A DNA stretch of 50,489 nt from Candidatus Rokubacteria bacterium 13_1_40CM_69_27 (GTDB lineage Bacteria; Methylomirabilota; Methylomirabilia; Rokubacteriales; CSP1-6), in NCBI GenBank assembly GCA_001917535.1, contig MNEF01000065.1:41523-92011 (forward strand), written 5' to 3'. The first letter of the stretch is position 1, and each line of letters opens with the position of its first letter. The translations under genes and the position numbers were made by a program. This document shows positions 19,040 to 26,033 of this stretch, piece by piece. Under the pieces are notes generated by a model. It saw only the letters and a list, made by a program, of their open reading frames with translations, had not been told where the DNA came from and searched no databases.

Positions 19040-20515
19040 ATGAGCCGCACCACGGTCGCCGACGTCCTCGTCGACGGTCTCGTGAGAGCGGGGACTCCCC
19101 GGGTCTTCGGAGCAGCCGGCGCCGGCGAGAGTCTGCTGGAGGCGGCGGGCCGGCGGGGGCTCGAGGTGCTCTGGGCCGAGGGCGCCGCCGCCGCGTGCAT
19201 CATGGCCGCGGTGACTGGCGAGCTGGGCGGCGCGCCGGGCGCGGTCCTGGCCGGCAGCGGGCCGGGGCTCGAGAGCGCGATCCCCGGCCTCGACCACGCC
19301 CGGCACGATCGCGCGCCGTTGATCGTGCTGACCGAAGGCGCCGCCCGGGCCCGTAGTCTCCTGGCGCCGCTCACCAAGGCGAGTCTCGGCGTCGACCCCG
19401 CCTCGGCGGGGCTGGCGATCGCTCGCGCGACTCGTCTCGCGCTGAGCGCGCCGCGCGGTCCCGTGCACCTCGATCTGGCGGCGGGCGCCGCCCGGCACTC
19501 GGCGCTCGCCGTCGCTACCACCGCGCGGCCGGCGTCCCTGCCGCCCCCGGACGCCCGGGCTCTCGACGCCGCCGCCCGCGTCCTCGTCGCCGCCGCCCGG
19601 CCCGTGATCGTCGCCGGGGCCCAGTGTCGCGCCGACGAGGGTGCCAAGTGGCTCTGGCCCTTTGCCGAGGCGGTGCCGGCGCCCGTGCTCGTCACCTGCA
19701 AGGCCAAGGGCGTGCTCCCCGATCGGCATCCGCTGAATCTCGGCCTGGTGGGGGAGGAGGCGACCGCCGGGACGCTCCTCGCCCGCGCGGATCTCATCGT
19801 GACCCTCGGCGTCGAGGCAGTGGAAGTCGATCGCTGGCCGGCGGGCGCGAACATCCTGCACGTGGGGGAAGCGCCGCCCGACGGCGCGCCGTATCGGCCG
19901 GTGGCGCAGGTGGTCGGCGAGATCGGCCTCGTCATCGCGGAGCTGGCGCCCCGGCTGCGCGGCCGCGTCCGCGCCGACTGGGACGTGGCCGAGTTGGACC
20001 GGCTCAAGCGCTCCCGGCGCCCCCGCCCAGCGATCCCGGTGCCCGGCCTTTCCGCCCGACGCGTCGCCGAGATCGTCCGCCAGGCGGCGGCGGGCGGAAC
20101 GATCGCCGCCGTCGACGCCGGCCAGGAGATGCTCGCCGTGGCCGCCGCCTGGGACGTCGACGCCCCGAACGAGTTCCTCGCCTCCAATCGGCTGGCCACG
20201 ACGGGCTTCGCGCTCCCGGCGGCCATCGCCGCCCAGCTCACGCACCGCGAGCGTCGCGTCGTCTGCTTCACGGGACCGCCCGGTCTCGCCCAGATGGCGC
20301 CCGAGCTCGGGACCGCCGCCCACCTGGCGCTGCCGATCGTGGTCGTGGTCCTGAGCGCCGCAGCGCTTGCCGTCTCCGCCGAGGGCGCGGCCCGCCGCGC
20401 CGGGCTGGCGGTGGCCACGGCGGGCGACGAGCAAGCGTTCCGGGAGGCTCTCCAGCGCGCGCTCGAAAGCCGCGTGCCGGCGCTGGTCGGCGCCCGCGTG
20501 CGCCCAACGGTATAA
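19040..20515 (+). CDS. Thiamine-diphosphate-enzyme-like protein with degraded cofactor motif
   Basis: The 491 residues follow the three-domain plan of acetolactate synthase/benzoylformate decarboxylase enzymes: an N-terminal Pyr domain (FGAAGAGESLLEAA, LWAEGAAAACIMA with the conserved Glu), a central domain (AARPVIVAGAQC, DLIVTLGVEAVEVD), and a C-terminal PP-like domain. The usual GDG...NN metal/TPP motif is not intact: the aligned region reads FTGPPGLAQMAPELG and ends VVVVLSAAALAVS, so GDG is T411-G-P and the Asn pair is absent. It is also shorter than the ~550 residues usual here. It may have lost TPP catalysis or act as a regulatory or binding protein. It ends 7 nt before the disulfide oxidoreductase gene. 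Confidence 0.8.
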   Translation: MSRTTVADVLVDGLVRAGTPRVFGAAGAGESLLEAAGRRGLEVLWAEGAAAACIMAAVTGELGGAPGAVLAGSGPGLESAIPGLDHARHDRAPLIVLTEGAARARSLLAPLTKASLGVDPASAGLAIARATRLALSAPRGPVHLDLAAGAARHSALAVATTARPASLPPPDARALDAAARVLVAAARPVIVAGAQCRADEGAKWLWPFAEAVPAPVLVTCKAKGVLPDRHPLNLGLVGEEATAGTLLARADLIVTLGVEAVEVDRWPAGANILHVGEAPPDGAPYRPVAQVVGEIGLVIAELAPRLRGRVRADWDVAELDRLKRSRRPRPAIPVPGLSARRVAEIVRQAAAGGTIAAVDAGQEMLAVAAAWDVDAPNEFLASNRLATTGFALPAAIAAQLTHRERRVVCFTGPPGLAQMAPELGTAAHLALPIVVVVLSAAALAVSAEGAARRAGLAVATAGDEQAFREALQRALESRVPALVGARVRPTV

Positions 20516-20516
20516 T
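20511..20516 (+). promoter_or_regulatory. TATAAT box directly upstream of the Sec-disulfide oxidoreductase
   Basis: A perfect TATAAT ends 6 nt before the ATG at 20523, with no Shine-Dalgarno sequence between, as expected for a leaderless transcript. The TAA stop of the upstream gene lies inside it. No clear -35 hexamer is visible. Confidence 0.5.
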
Positions 20517-20522
20517 CTGGCC

Positions 20523-21176
20523 ATGCCATTTCTCACCCCGCAGAACGAGAGGGAAGTGCGCCAGGCCTTCACCGAGCTCCGTGACCCCGTGAAGCTCGTC
20601 GTCTTCTCGCAGTCGCTGGAAGCGGCTGATCTCTGCGCGGAGAACGAGCAGCTCGTGCGCGAGGTCGCGGCGCTGAGCGACAAGATCTCGGTCGAGGTAC
20701 TGAACCTCGCCATCGATCGCGAGCGCGCCGCTCACTACGGTATCGACAGGGTCCCCGCGATCGCGGTGGAGGGCGCGCGGGACTTCGGGATCCGCTTTTA
20801 CGGCGTCCCCGCCGGCTACGAGTTCAGCAACCTGATCGACGCGATCGTGGTCGCCTCCACCGGCGAGCCCGCCCTCTCCGAGGAGACCCGGGTCGCGCTG
20901 GCCGGGCTGACGGCGGACGTCGACATCAAGGTCTTCTCGACGCCGACCTGACCCTATTGTCCCCGGGCCGTGCGCCTGGCGCAGCACATGGCGGTCGCCT
21001 CCGATCGCGTGCGTGCGACGGCGATCGAAGCGACGGAGTTCCCCGATCTCAGCCGCGCCTATCAGGTGATGGCAGTGCCCAAGGTCGTCATCAACGATCG
21101 CGTCCACTTCGAGGGCGCGCTGGCCGAGCCCGACTTTTTGGGAGCGGTTCTACAGGCCGCCGGCGCCGGCCGCTGA
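20523..21176 (+). CDS. Selenocysteine disulfide oxidoreductase with two thioredoxin folds (in-frame TGA)
   Basis: With TGA 20949-20951 read as selenocysteine, the product is 217 residues and resembles glutaredoxin-like protein disulfide oxidoreductases (PDO). The N-terminal fold (residues ~1-115; VKLVVFSQSL, IDRVPAIAV with cis-Pro) lacks a CxxC. The C-terminal fold has VFSTPT-Sec143-PYC146-PRAV, where the family has CPYC, followed by the cis-Pro loop VMAVPKVVIN. The region after the TGA is plainly the continuation of the same fold, with no second stop until TGA 21174-21176. A SECIS-like hairpin begins 11 nt after the Sec codon. It probably reduces or isomerises disulfides, or acts as reductant for the peroxiredoxin encoded 7 nt downstream. 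A conventional caller would split it at 20951 and 20970. Confidence 0.88.
20963..20979 (+). promoter_or_regulatory. SECIS-like stem-loop of the disulfide oxidoreductase
   Basis: CCGGGC (20963-20968) pairs with GCCTGG (20974-20979) with one G-U pair. The loop CGTGC starts 17 nt after the TGA and has G as its second base, which fits the bacterial SECIS pattern. Confidence 0.55.
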
Positions 21177-21183
21177 GGGCCTC

Positions 21184-21684
21184 GTGCTGACACGGGTCGT
21201 CGCCGGGCCCCTGCTGGCCGCCGTGGTCCTGATCGGCGCTGAGAGCGCCGTTTCGCGCGAGGTGCCGCTCAGGCTCGACGATCCGGCGCCCGACTTCGCC
21301 CTCGTCGATCAGCACGGCAAGCTCTTCCGCCTGTCCGAGACCCTGGCCAGCCGCGACTTCGTCGTGCTGGCCTTCTGCGTCACGGCCTTCACCGGCGGCT
21401 GAGACCTCGAATTCTCCCGGTTCCGGGACGACGGACTCCGGTACGCGGCGCTGAAGGCCGAGATCGTCGGCGTCTCGGCCGACCCGCCGGAGCGGAACCT
21501 GGCCTGGAGCCGCGAGCTGAGGCCGCCGTTTCGCCTGCTCGACGATCCGAAGGGAGACGTGGGGCGGCGTGTCACCTTCGTGATCGATCGCACCCGTCGC
21601 ATCGGGTTCGTCGAGACCGGCGGCCTGGCGGTCGAGACCAGCCGCACGCTCGAGGCGGGTTCCCGCCTTGCGAAATCGAAATAG
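21184..21684 (+). CDS. Selenocysteine peroxiredoxin-like protein, probably exported (in-frame TGA)
   Basis: Read through TGA 21400-21402 the product has 166 residues. It opens with a hydrophobic signal or anchor segment (VVAGPLLAAVVLIGAES), then PAPDFALVDQHGKLFRLSE typical of AhpC/TSA peroxiredoxins, and the active-site region VVLAFCVTAFTGG-Sec73, where peroxiredoxins carry the peroxidatic Cys. The continuation in frame is clearly peroxiredoxin (EIVGVSADPPERNLAWSREL, FRLLDDPKGDVGRR, VTFVIDRTRRI). It should reduce peroxides, likely outside the cytoplasm. The GTG at 21184 follows GAGGG. Its TAG at 21682-21684 overlaps the next frame. Without recoding, only 72 residues ending just before the nucleophile would be made. 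Confidence 0.87.
21415..21428 (+). promoter_or_regulatory. SECIS-like stem-loop of the peroxiredoxin
   Basis: TCCCG (21415-21419) pairs with CGGGA (21424-21428) around loop GTTC, which starts 17 nt after the TGA and has G first. Stem length is short but the position matches the other two candidates. Confidence 0.5.
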
Positions 21685-22081
21685 CGGGGATTCGGAACGC
21701 CGGCGCCTCCCCGACCCCCGTGCGTCCGCGCTCTTGTTCGCCTACGGTACGCTGATGAGCGGATTCGCGCGGCACCGGCTCCTGGCGGGCGCCGCCACCC
21801 TCCTGGGCGAGGCGCGGGTGACGGCCCAGCTGCTGGATCTGCGCGACTACCCCGGCCTCGTCCCCGGCCCGGGGAGCGTGCGGGGCGAGCTCTACCGCCT
21901 GCACGGTCGCGAAGTTCTGGACCCGATCGATCGGGAGGAAGGGTACAATTTCGAGCGTCGCCTCACCACGGTGACACGCGCCGACGGGCGCCGCGCGCGC
22001 GCATGGATCTACTGGTATCGGGGTCCACGGACGCGCGCGCTTCCCATACCCGAGGGCGATTGGAGGAGTCGATGGCGCTGA
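21668..22081 (+). CDS. Gamma-glutamylcyclotransferase-like (GGCT/AIG2 fold) protein
   Basis: Up to 137 residues with the fold's diagnostic start LLFAYGTLMSG (YGTL substrate loop), then the body LLGEARVTAQLLDLRDYPGL, GPGSVRGELYRL and DREEGYNFERRL, in which the Glu pair supplies the catalytic acid. Relatives cleave gamma-glutamyl amines or glutathione-type peptides to 5-oxoproline. The start is uncertain: TTG 21668 overlaps the peroxiredoxin stop, and TTG 21734 begins right at the YGTL motif; neither has a good ribosome site. Its end overlaps the transaminase start at 22072. Placement after two redox selenoproteins suggests thiol or peptide turnover, but that is inference. Confidence 0.8.
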   Translation: MRNRNSGDSERRRLPDPRASALLFAYGTLMSGFARHRLLAGAATLLGEARVTAQLLDLRDYPGLVPGPGSVRGELYRLHGREVLDPIDREEGYNFERRLTTVTRADGRRARAWIYWYRGPRTRALPIPEGDWRSRWR

Positions 22082-23451
22082 CCGCCGCCGAGCTCATCAA
22101 GGCCGACCAGGAGCACCTGATCCATCCGCTGCACCATCCGGTGGACAACGCCGAGCCCATGATCTACGTGCGCGGCCGGGGCGCCACCATCGAGGACATC
22201 GGCGGTCGGCAATACATCGACGGCCTCAGTGGGCTGTGGAACGTCAACGTCGGCCACGGGCGTGCGGAGCTGGCCGACGCGGCCGCCGCCCAGATGAAGG
22301 ACCTCGCGTACTTCTCCGGCTACGTCGGGTCCTCCAGTATTCCCGCCATCACGCTGGCCAGCCGCCTCGTGGAGCTGGCCGGCGACGTGCACGCCGTGTT
22401 CTTCGCCTCCGGCGGCGCCGAGGCCAATGAATCGGCGTTCAAGACCGCGCGCTTCTACTGGAAGGCGCTGGGCAAGCCCGGCAAGGTGAAGATCATCGCG
22501 CGCCAGCAGGGCTATCACGGCGTCACGCTGCAGGCCATGAGCGCCACGGGCATGGCGGCCTACTGGAAGATGTTCGAGCCGCGCGTGCCGGGCTTCGTGC
22601 ACATCCAGACCTGTTACCCGTACCGCTTTCAGGGCGCCAGGCCCGGGGAGACGGTGGGGCAGGCGGCGGCGCGCGAGCTGGAGGAGGCGATCCTGCGCGA
22701 GGGCCCCGACACGGTTGCGGCCTTCATCGCCGAGCCGATCCACGGCGGCGGCGGCGTCATCTACCCCACCGACGATTACTTCCCGCTGGTGCGGCAGATC
22801 TGCACCAAACACGAGGTGCTCTTCATCGCCGACGAGGTCATCACGGGCTTTTGCCGGACAGGCCGGTGGTTCGCCACCGGGCACTGGAACGTCCGGCCCG
22901 ACATCCGGGCCTTCGCCAAGGGCGTGACCTCCGGCTACCTGCCGCTGGGCGGGATCATGGTGACCCGCGCCATCAAGGACGCGATGGACTCGGTCAAGCC
23001 CGAGGACCGGTGGATGCACGCCTACACCTACTCCGGCCATCCCACCTGCTGCGCGGTGGCGCTCGCCAACATCGACATCATGGAGCGCGAGCGGCTGGGG
23101 GAGAACGCGGCGAAGATGGGGGCGCGGCTCCACGACGGCCTGCGCGCGGCGTTCGGCGACCATCCCCACGTCGGTGACATCCGCGGGGGCAAGGGGTTGC
23201 TGGCGGCGCTCGAGCTGGTGGAGGATCGGGCGACCAAGAAGAACTTCCCCGCCGACCGCAAGGTCGCCCCGCGTCTGCAGGCCGAGATGATGAAGCGCGG
23301 CATGGTGACGCGCACCCGCGCGGTGGGCGGCCCGCACCCCGCCCCGGGGGACACCGTCTACTATGCGCCGCCGCTCGTCGTGACCGCGGCCGAGGTCGAC
23401 CGGATCGTCGAGATCACGCGTGAGGCCGTCCGGGCGGTCCTCGGCGCCTAG
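22072..23451 (+). CDS. Class III omega-aminotransferase
   Basis: The 459-residue protein matches the pyruvate-dependent omega-transaminases. Visible signatures are LHHPVDNAEPMIYVRGRG at the N terminus, YIDGLSGLWNVNVGHGR, FASGGAEANESAFK, the RQQGYHG loop, FIAEPIHGGGGVI, LFIADEVITGF (Asp that binds PLP), and AFAKGVTSGYLPLGG with the PLP Lys283. Such enzymes move amino groups from amines or beta-amino acids to pyruvate. The ATG at 22072 follows a strong GGAGGAG inside the preceding gene, with which it overlaps by 10 nt. The exact substrate cannot be read from the sequence. Confidence 0.94.
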   Translation: MALTAAELIKADQEHLIHPLHHPVDNAEPMIYVRGRGATIEDIGGRQYIDGLSGLWNVNVGHGRAELADAAAAQMKDLAYFSGYVGSSSIPAITLASRLVELAGDVHAVFFASGGAEANESAFKTARFYWKALGKPGKVKIIARQQGYHGVTLQAMSATGMAAYWKMFEPRVPGFVHIQTCYPYRFQGARPGETVGQAAARELEEAILREGPDTVAAFIAEPIHGGGGVIYPTDDYFPLVRQICTKHEVLFIADEVITGFCRTGRWFATGHWNVRPDIRAFAKGVTSGYLPLGGIMVTRAIKDAMDSVKPEDRWMHAYTYSGHPTCCAVALANIDIMERERLGENAAKMGARLHDGLRAAFGDHPHVGDIRGGKGLLAALELVEDRATKKNFPADRKVAPRLQAEMMKRGMVTRTRAVGGPHPAPGDTVYYAPPLVVTAAEVDRIVEITREAVRAVLGA

Positions 23452-23461
23452 CGGCCGGCGC

Positions 23462-23656
23462 GTGCGTCTGATCACGGCCCACCGGATCCTCATCACGGCG
23501 GGCATTCTCTTCTTCGCCTTCTTCGCCGGCTGGCGCCTGCGCCGTTATCTGGGCGGGGCGCCCACCTCCGACCTCGTGCAGTCCGTCGTCTCGGCGGCGG
23601 TGACGGTCGGGCTCATCCTCTACTACCGGACGTTGCGGGGCTGGGGCCAGCGGTAG
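23462..23656 (+). CDS. Small two-TM membrane protein
   Basis: A 64-residue product from GTG 23462, 10 nt after the transaminase stop. It has two hydrophobic segments (ILITAGILFFAFFAGW and a second around VVSAAVTVGLILYY), basic residues between and at the ends, and no known motif. The hydropathy pattern makes it plausible as real despite its size. No function can be assigned. Confidence 0.55.
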   Translation: MRLITAHRILITAGILFFAFFAGWRLRRYLGGAPTSDLVQSVVSAAVTVGLILYYRTLRGWGQR

Positions 23657-23680
23657 CGGAAGCCGCGGGGGTCGGCGGTC

Positions 23681-24055
23681 ATGGCGTCGGCGGTGCTGAT
23701 CTACGACGGTGAGTGCTCCATGTGCCGGGCCAGCGCGCTCTGGCTCATGCGCCGCGCGCTGGCGGGCGGCGCCCGCGAGCTCGAGATCCTACCCTGCCAG
23801 TCGCCGGCGCGCCGCGCGCGCTTTCCCCGGATCGACGACACCGTGTGCCTGACGGCCATGCAGCTCGTGCTGCCCGACGGCCGCGTGCTCAGCGGCGCCG
23901 ACGCCGTGCCGGAGATCCTGGCCCGGATCCCGCGCTGGCGCTGGCTGGTCCGTCTCTTCGATCTGCCGGGCGTCCGCCCCCTGTCGCGTCGCGTCTACGC
24001 CTGGGTCGCCCGCAACCGCATGCGCATCAGCTGTGCCGCCGGCCCGCCCTCCTAG
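23681..24055 (+). CDS. DUF393 thiol-disulfide oxidoreductase-like protein
   Basis: The 124-residue protein matches the DUF393 (DCC) family: VLIYDGECSMCRASALW gives the D-x-x-C-x-x-C signature (Cys12, Cys15) near the N terminus, and AMQLVLPDGRVLSGADAV matches the family's later conserved Asp/Gly region. Both Cys are ordinary codons here, in contrast to the selenoproteins nearby. The family is predicted to be redox-active; its substrates are largely unknown. It is followed by the third two-hairpin repeat. Confidence 0.85.
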   Translation: MASAVLIYDGECSMCRASALWLMRRALAGGARELEILPCQSPARRARFPRIDDTVCLTAMQLVLPDGRVLSGADAVPEILARIPRWRWLVRLFDLPGVRPLSRRVYAWVARNRMRISCAAGPPS

Positions 24056-24077
24056 ACGCGCGGGGGAGTACGTACGG

Positions 24078-24150
24078 TTCGAGCGCGGGCTTCGCCCGCG
24101 CAATCTTTCCTGGGGGAGGCCTGGAAGGGGGCCGTCGAGGCTCCCTCCCA
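24078..24150 (+). repeat. Dispersed two-hairpin repeat, copy 3
   Basis: GCGCGGGC (24083-24090) pairs with GCCCGCGC (24094-24101), followed by GGGGGAGGC and an imperfect second stem (GGAAGGGGGCC with GGCTCCCTCC, about 24123-24149). The first stem differs in sequence from copies 1 and 2 but keeps pairing (compensated G/C swaps), which suggests the fold matters. It lies 25 nt before the cobalamin-subunit gene. Confidence 0.65.
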
Positions 24151-24160
24151 CCTACCGGCG

Positions 24161-24166
24161 TACAAT
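24161..24166 (+). promoter_or_regulatory. -10-like box TACAAT of the mutase operon
   Basis: TACAAT ends 8 nt before ATG 24175 and there is no Shine-Dalgarno sequence, suggesting a leaderless or near-leaderless mRNA for the first gene. No clear -35 is seen. Confidence 0.4.
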
Positions 24167-24174
24167 ACGCTTTC

Positions 24175-24585
24175 ATGACCGACGGTCCCCTCCGCGTGCT
24201 CATCGCCAAGGTCGGCCTCGACGGGCACGACCGCGGCGCGAAGATCGTCGCCCGCTGCCTCCGCGACGGCGGGATGGACGTGATCTACACCGGGCTCCAC
24301 CGCACGCCGGAAGAGGTCGTGGCGGCGGCCGTCCAGGAGGACGTCGACGTCCTCGGCGTCAGTCTGCTCTCGGGCGCCCACATGACGCTCATCCCCCGCA
24401 TGCTCCAGCTCCTGCGCGAGGCCGACGTCGAGGACATCGCGCTCGTCGTGGGCGGCGTCATCCCGGACGAGGACGTGCCCGCCCTCAAGGCGATGGGCGC
24501 CCGCGACGTGGTGCTGCAGGACACGCCACCCGAGGAGGTCGTGCGGCGCGTGCGCGAGGCGGCGGCCGCGCGATCGGGGCGATGA
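24175..24585 (+). CDS. hcmB: Cobalamin-binding small subunit of an acyl-CoA mutase (HcmB-like)
   Basis: A 136-residue B12-binding domain: VLIAKVGLDGHDRGAKIVA carries the DxHxxG motif, with His18 as lower cobalt ligand; SLLSGAHMT and VVGGVIPDEDV complete the SxL...GG signature. It is the detached C-terminal domain of methylmalonyl-CoA mutase-type enzymes, as in archaeal mutases and 2-hydroxyisobutyryl-CoA mutase, whose small subunit has, from memory, a similar size. It should pair with the large subunit two genes downstream. Its TGA overlaps the ligase ATG (ATGA), so the operon is translationally coupled. The hcmB name rests on the large subunit's active-site residues. Confidence 0.85.
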   Translation: MTDGPLRVLIAKVGLDGHDRGAKIVARCLRDGGMDVIYTGLHRTPEEVVAAAVQEDVDVLGVSLLSGAHMTLIPRMLQLLREADVEDIALVVGGVIPDEDVPALKAMGARDVVLQDTPPEEVVRRVREAAAARSGR

Positions 24586-26033
24586 TCGACCTGGCCGCGC
24601 TGGCGCGCACACGGGGCGTGGATCTCCGCGTGTGGCCGCCGCGCTACGACCCGACGTACCGGCCCCAGCCGTCGGCCGAGCACTGGTTGCCGGAGCTCGA
24701 GTGCGCGGACCCGTCCGAGCGCGACGCGATCATCCTGGCCAAGCTCCGGCAGCAGGTCCGCTACGCGTGGGAGCGAAGCGCCTTTTACCGTCGCACCTGG
24801 GAGGCGGCCGGAGTGTCGCCCGACACGCTGAAGAGCCTGGACGATCTCACGCGCTTTCCGGTGGTCCACAAGGCGGAGCTACGCCAGGCGCAGGCCGCCC
24901 ACCCGCCCTTTGGCGATGCGCTCTGCATCGAGCCCCACCAGGTGGCGCGCATCCACGGCACCAGCGGCACCACCGGACGCCCCACGGTCTTCGGCATCGG
25001 CGCCGACGACTGGGACCGCGTGGGCGAGGCCCATGCGCGCATCCTGTGGGGCGCCGGGCTCCGCCCCACCGACCGCATCATGATCTGCTCGTTCTTCAGC
25101 CTCTATCTGGGTTCTTGGGGGGCGCTGAAGGGCGGTGAGCGCCTCGGCGCCGCGATGTTTCCGTTCGGCGCCGGCCTGGCCGGTCAGACGCTGATGGCGC
25201 TGGGCTGGGCGCGCGACCTCAAACCAACCGCCTTCTACAGCACGCCCTCCTACGCACTCCACCTCGCCGAGACGGCGCGGCGCGAGGGCATCGACCCGCG
25301 GGAATTCGGGTTCCGCATCCTCTTCTTCTCGGGTGAGCCGGGGGCGGGCATCCCGGCCACCAAACGCCGGATCGAGGAGACGTTCGGCGGGATCTGCATC
25401 GACATGGGCAGCATGGCGGAGATGACGCCGTGGATGACGAACGGCGAGTGTCGCCGCCGCACCGGCATGCACCTCTGGCAGGATTTCGTCTACACGCAGC
25501 TCTGCGACCCGGCGACCTTCGAGCCGGTGCCGTTCGGCGCCGAGGGTACTCCAGTCTACACGCACCTGGAGCGCACCTCGCAGCCGATGATCCGCCTGGT
25601 GTCCGGCGATCTCGCCCGCTGGACCGACGAACCCTGCCCCTGCGGCCGTACCTATCCGCGGCTGCCGGACGGGCTCTACGGCCGGATCGACGACATGTTC
25701 ATCGTGCGGGGCGAGAACATCTATCCCGGCGCCATCGAGGACACGCTCCGGGCCATCGACGGCTTCGGCGGCGAGTTCCGGGTGATCATCTCGCGCCGCG
25801 AGGCGATGGACGAGCTGCTCATCCGCGCCGAGCACGCGGCGACGCACGCGGCGCCGGACGCTCGGCAGCGCTTGCGCGCGACCATGGAGGAGCGCCTCCG
25901 GGCCCGGCTCGGCGTGCGCCCGGTGATCGAACTGGTACCGGCCGGCGAGATCCCGCGCACGGAGTTCAAGGCCCGGCGCGTGATCGACGATCGTGACCTG
26001 TACCGAGAGAGGACGAGCCATGTTCGACCCTGA
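24582..26033 (+). CDS. Acyl-CoA ligase of the phenylacetate-CoA ligase type, in the mutase operon
   Basis: A 483-residue AMP-forming ligase: ATP loop RIHGTSGTTGRPTVFG, the middle motif DMGSMAEMTPW, hinge region YGRIDDMFIVRGENIYP, and the C-terminal catalytic Lys in IPRTEFKARRVID. A small Cys cluster, DEPCPCGRTYPRL, is typical of the PaaK group. It activates a carboxylic acid to its CoA thioester. Being placed between the two mutase subunits, it most likely supplies the mutase substrate, for example 2-hydroxyisobutyrate to 2-hydroxyisobutyryl-CoA; the substrate is an inference from context. It overlaps both neighbours, by 4 nt upstream and 14 nt downstream. Confidence 0.9.
   Translation: MIDLAALARTRGVDLRVWPPRYDPTYRPQPSAEHWLPELECADPSERDAIILAKLRQQVRYAWERSAFYRRTWEAAGVSPDTLKSLDDLTRFPVVHKAELRQAQAAHPPFGDALCIEPHQVARIHGTSGTTGRPTVFGIGADDWDRVGEAHARILWGAGLRPTDRIMICSFFSLYLGSWGALKGGERLGAAMFPFGAGLAGQTLMALGWARDLKPTAFYSTPSYALHLAETARREGIDPREFGFRILFFSGEPGAGIPATKRRIEETFGGICIDMGSMAEMTPWMTNGECRRRTGMHLWQDFVYTQLCDPATFEPVPFGAEGTPVYTHLERTSQPMIRLVSGDLARWTDEPCPCGRTYPRLPDGLYGRIDDMFIVRGENIYPGAIEDTLRAIDGFGGEFRVIISRREAMDELLIRAEHAATHAAPDARQRLRATMEERLRARLGVRPVIELVPAGEIPRTEFKARRVIDDRDLYRERTSHVRP

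Noticed and set aside
24056..24174. Cobalamin riboswitch upstream of the mutase operon
   Set aside because: Only the dispersed two-hairpin repeat is present; no B12-box-like conserved segment was recognised and the space is too short.
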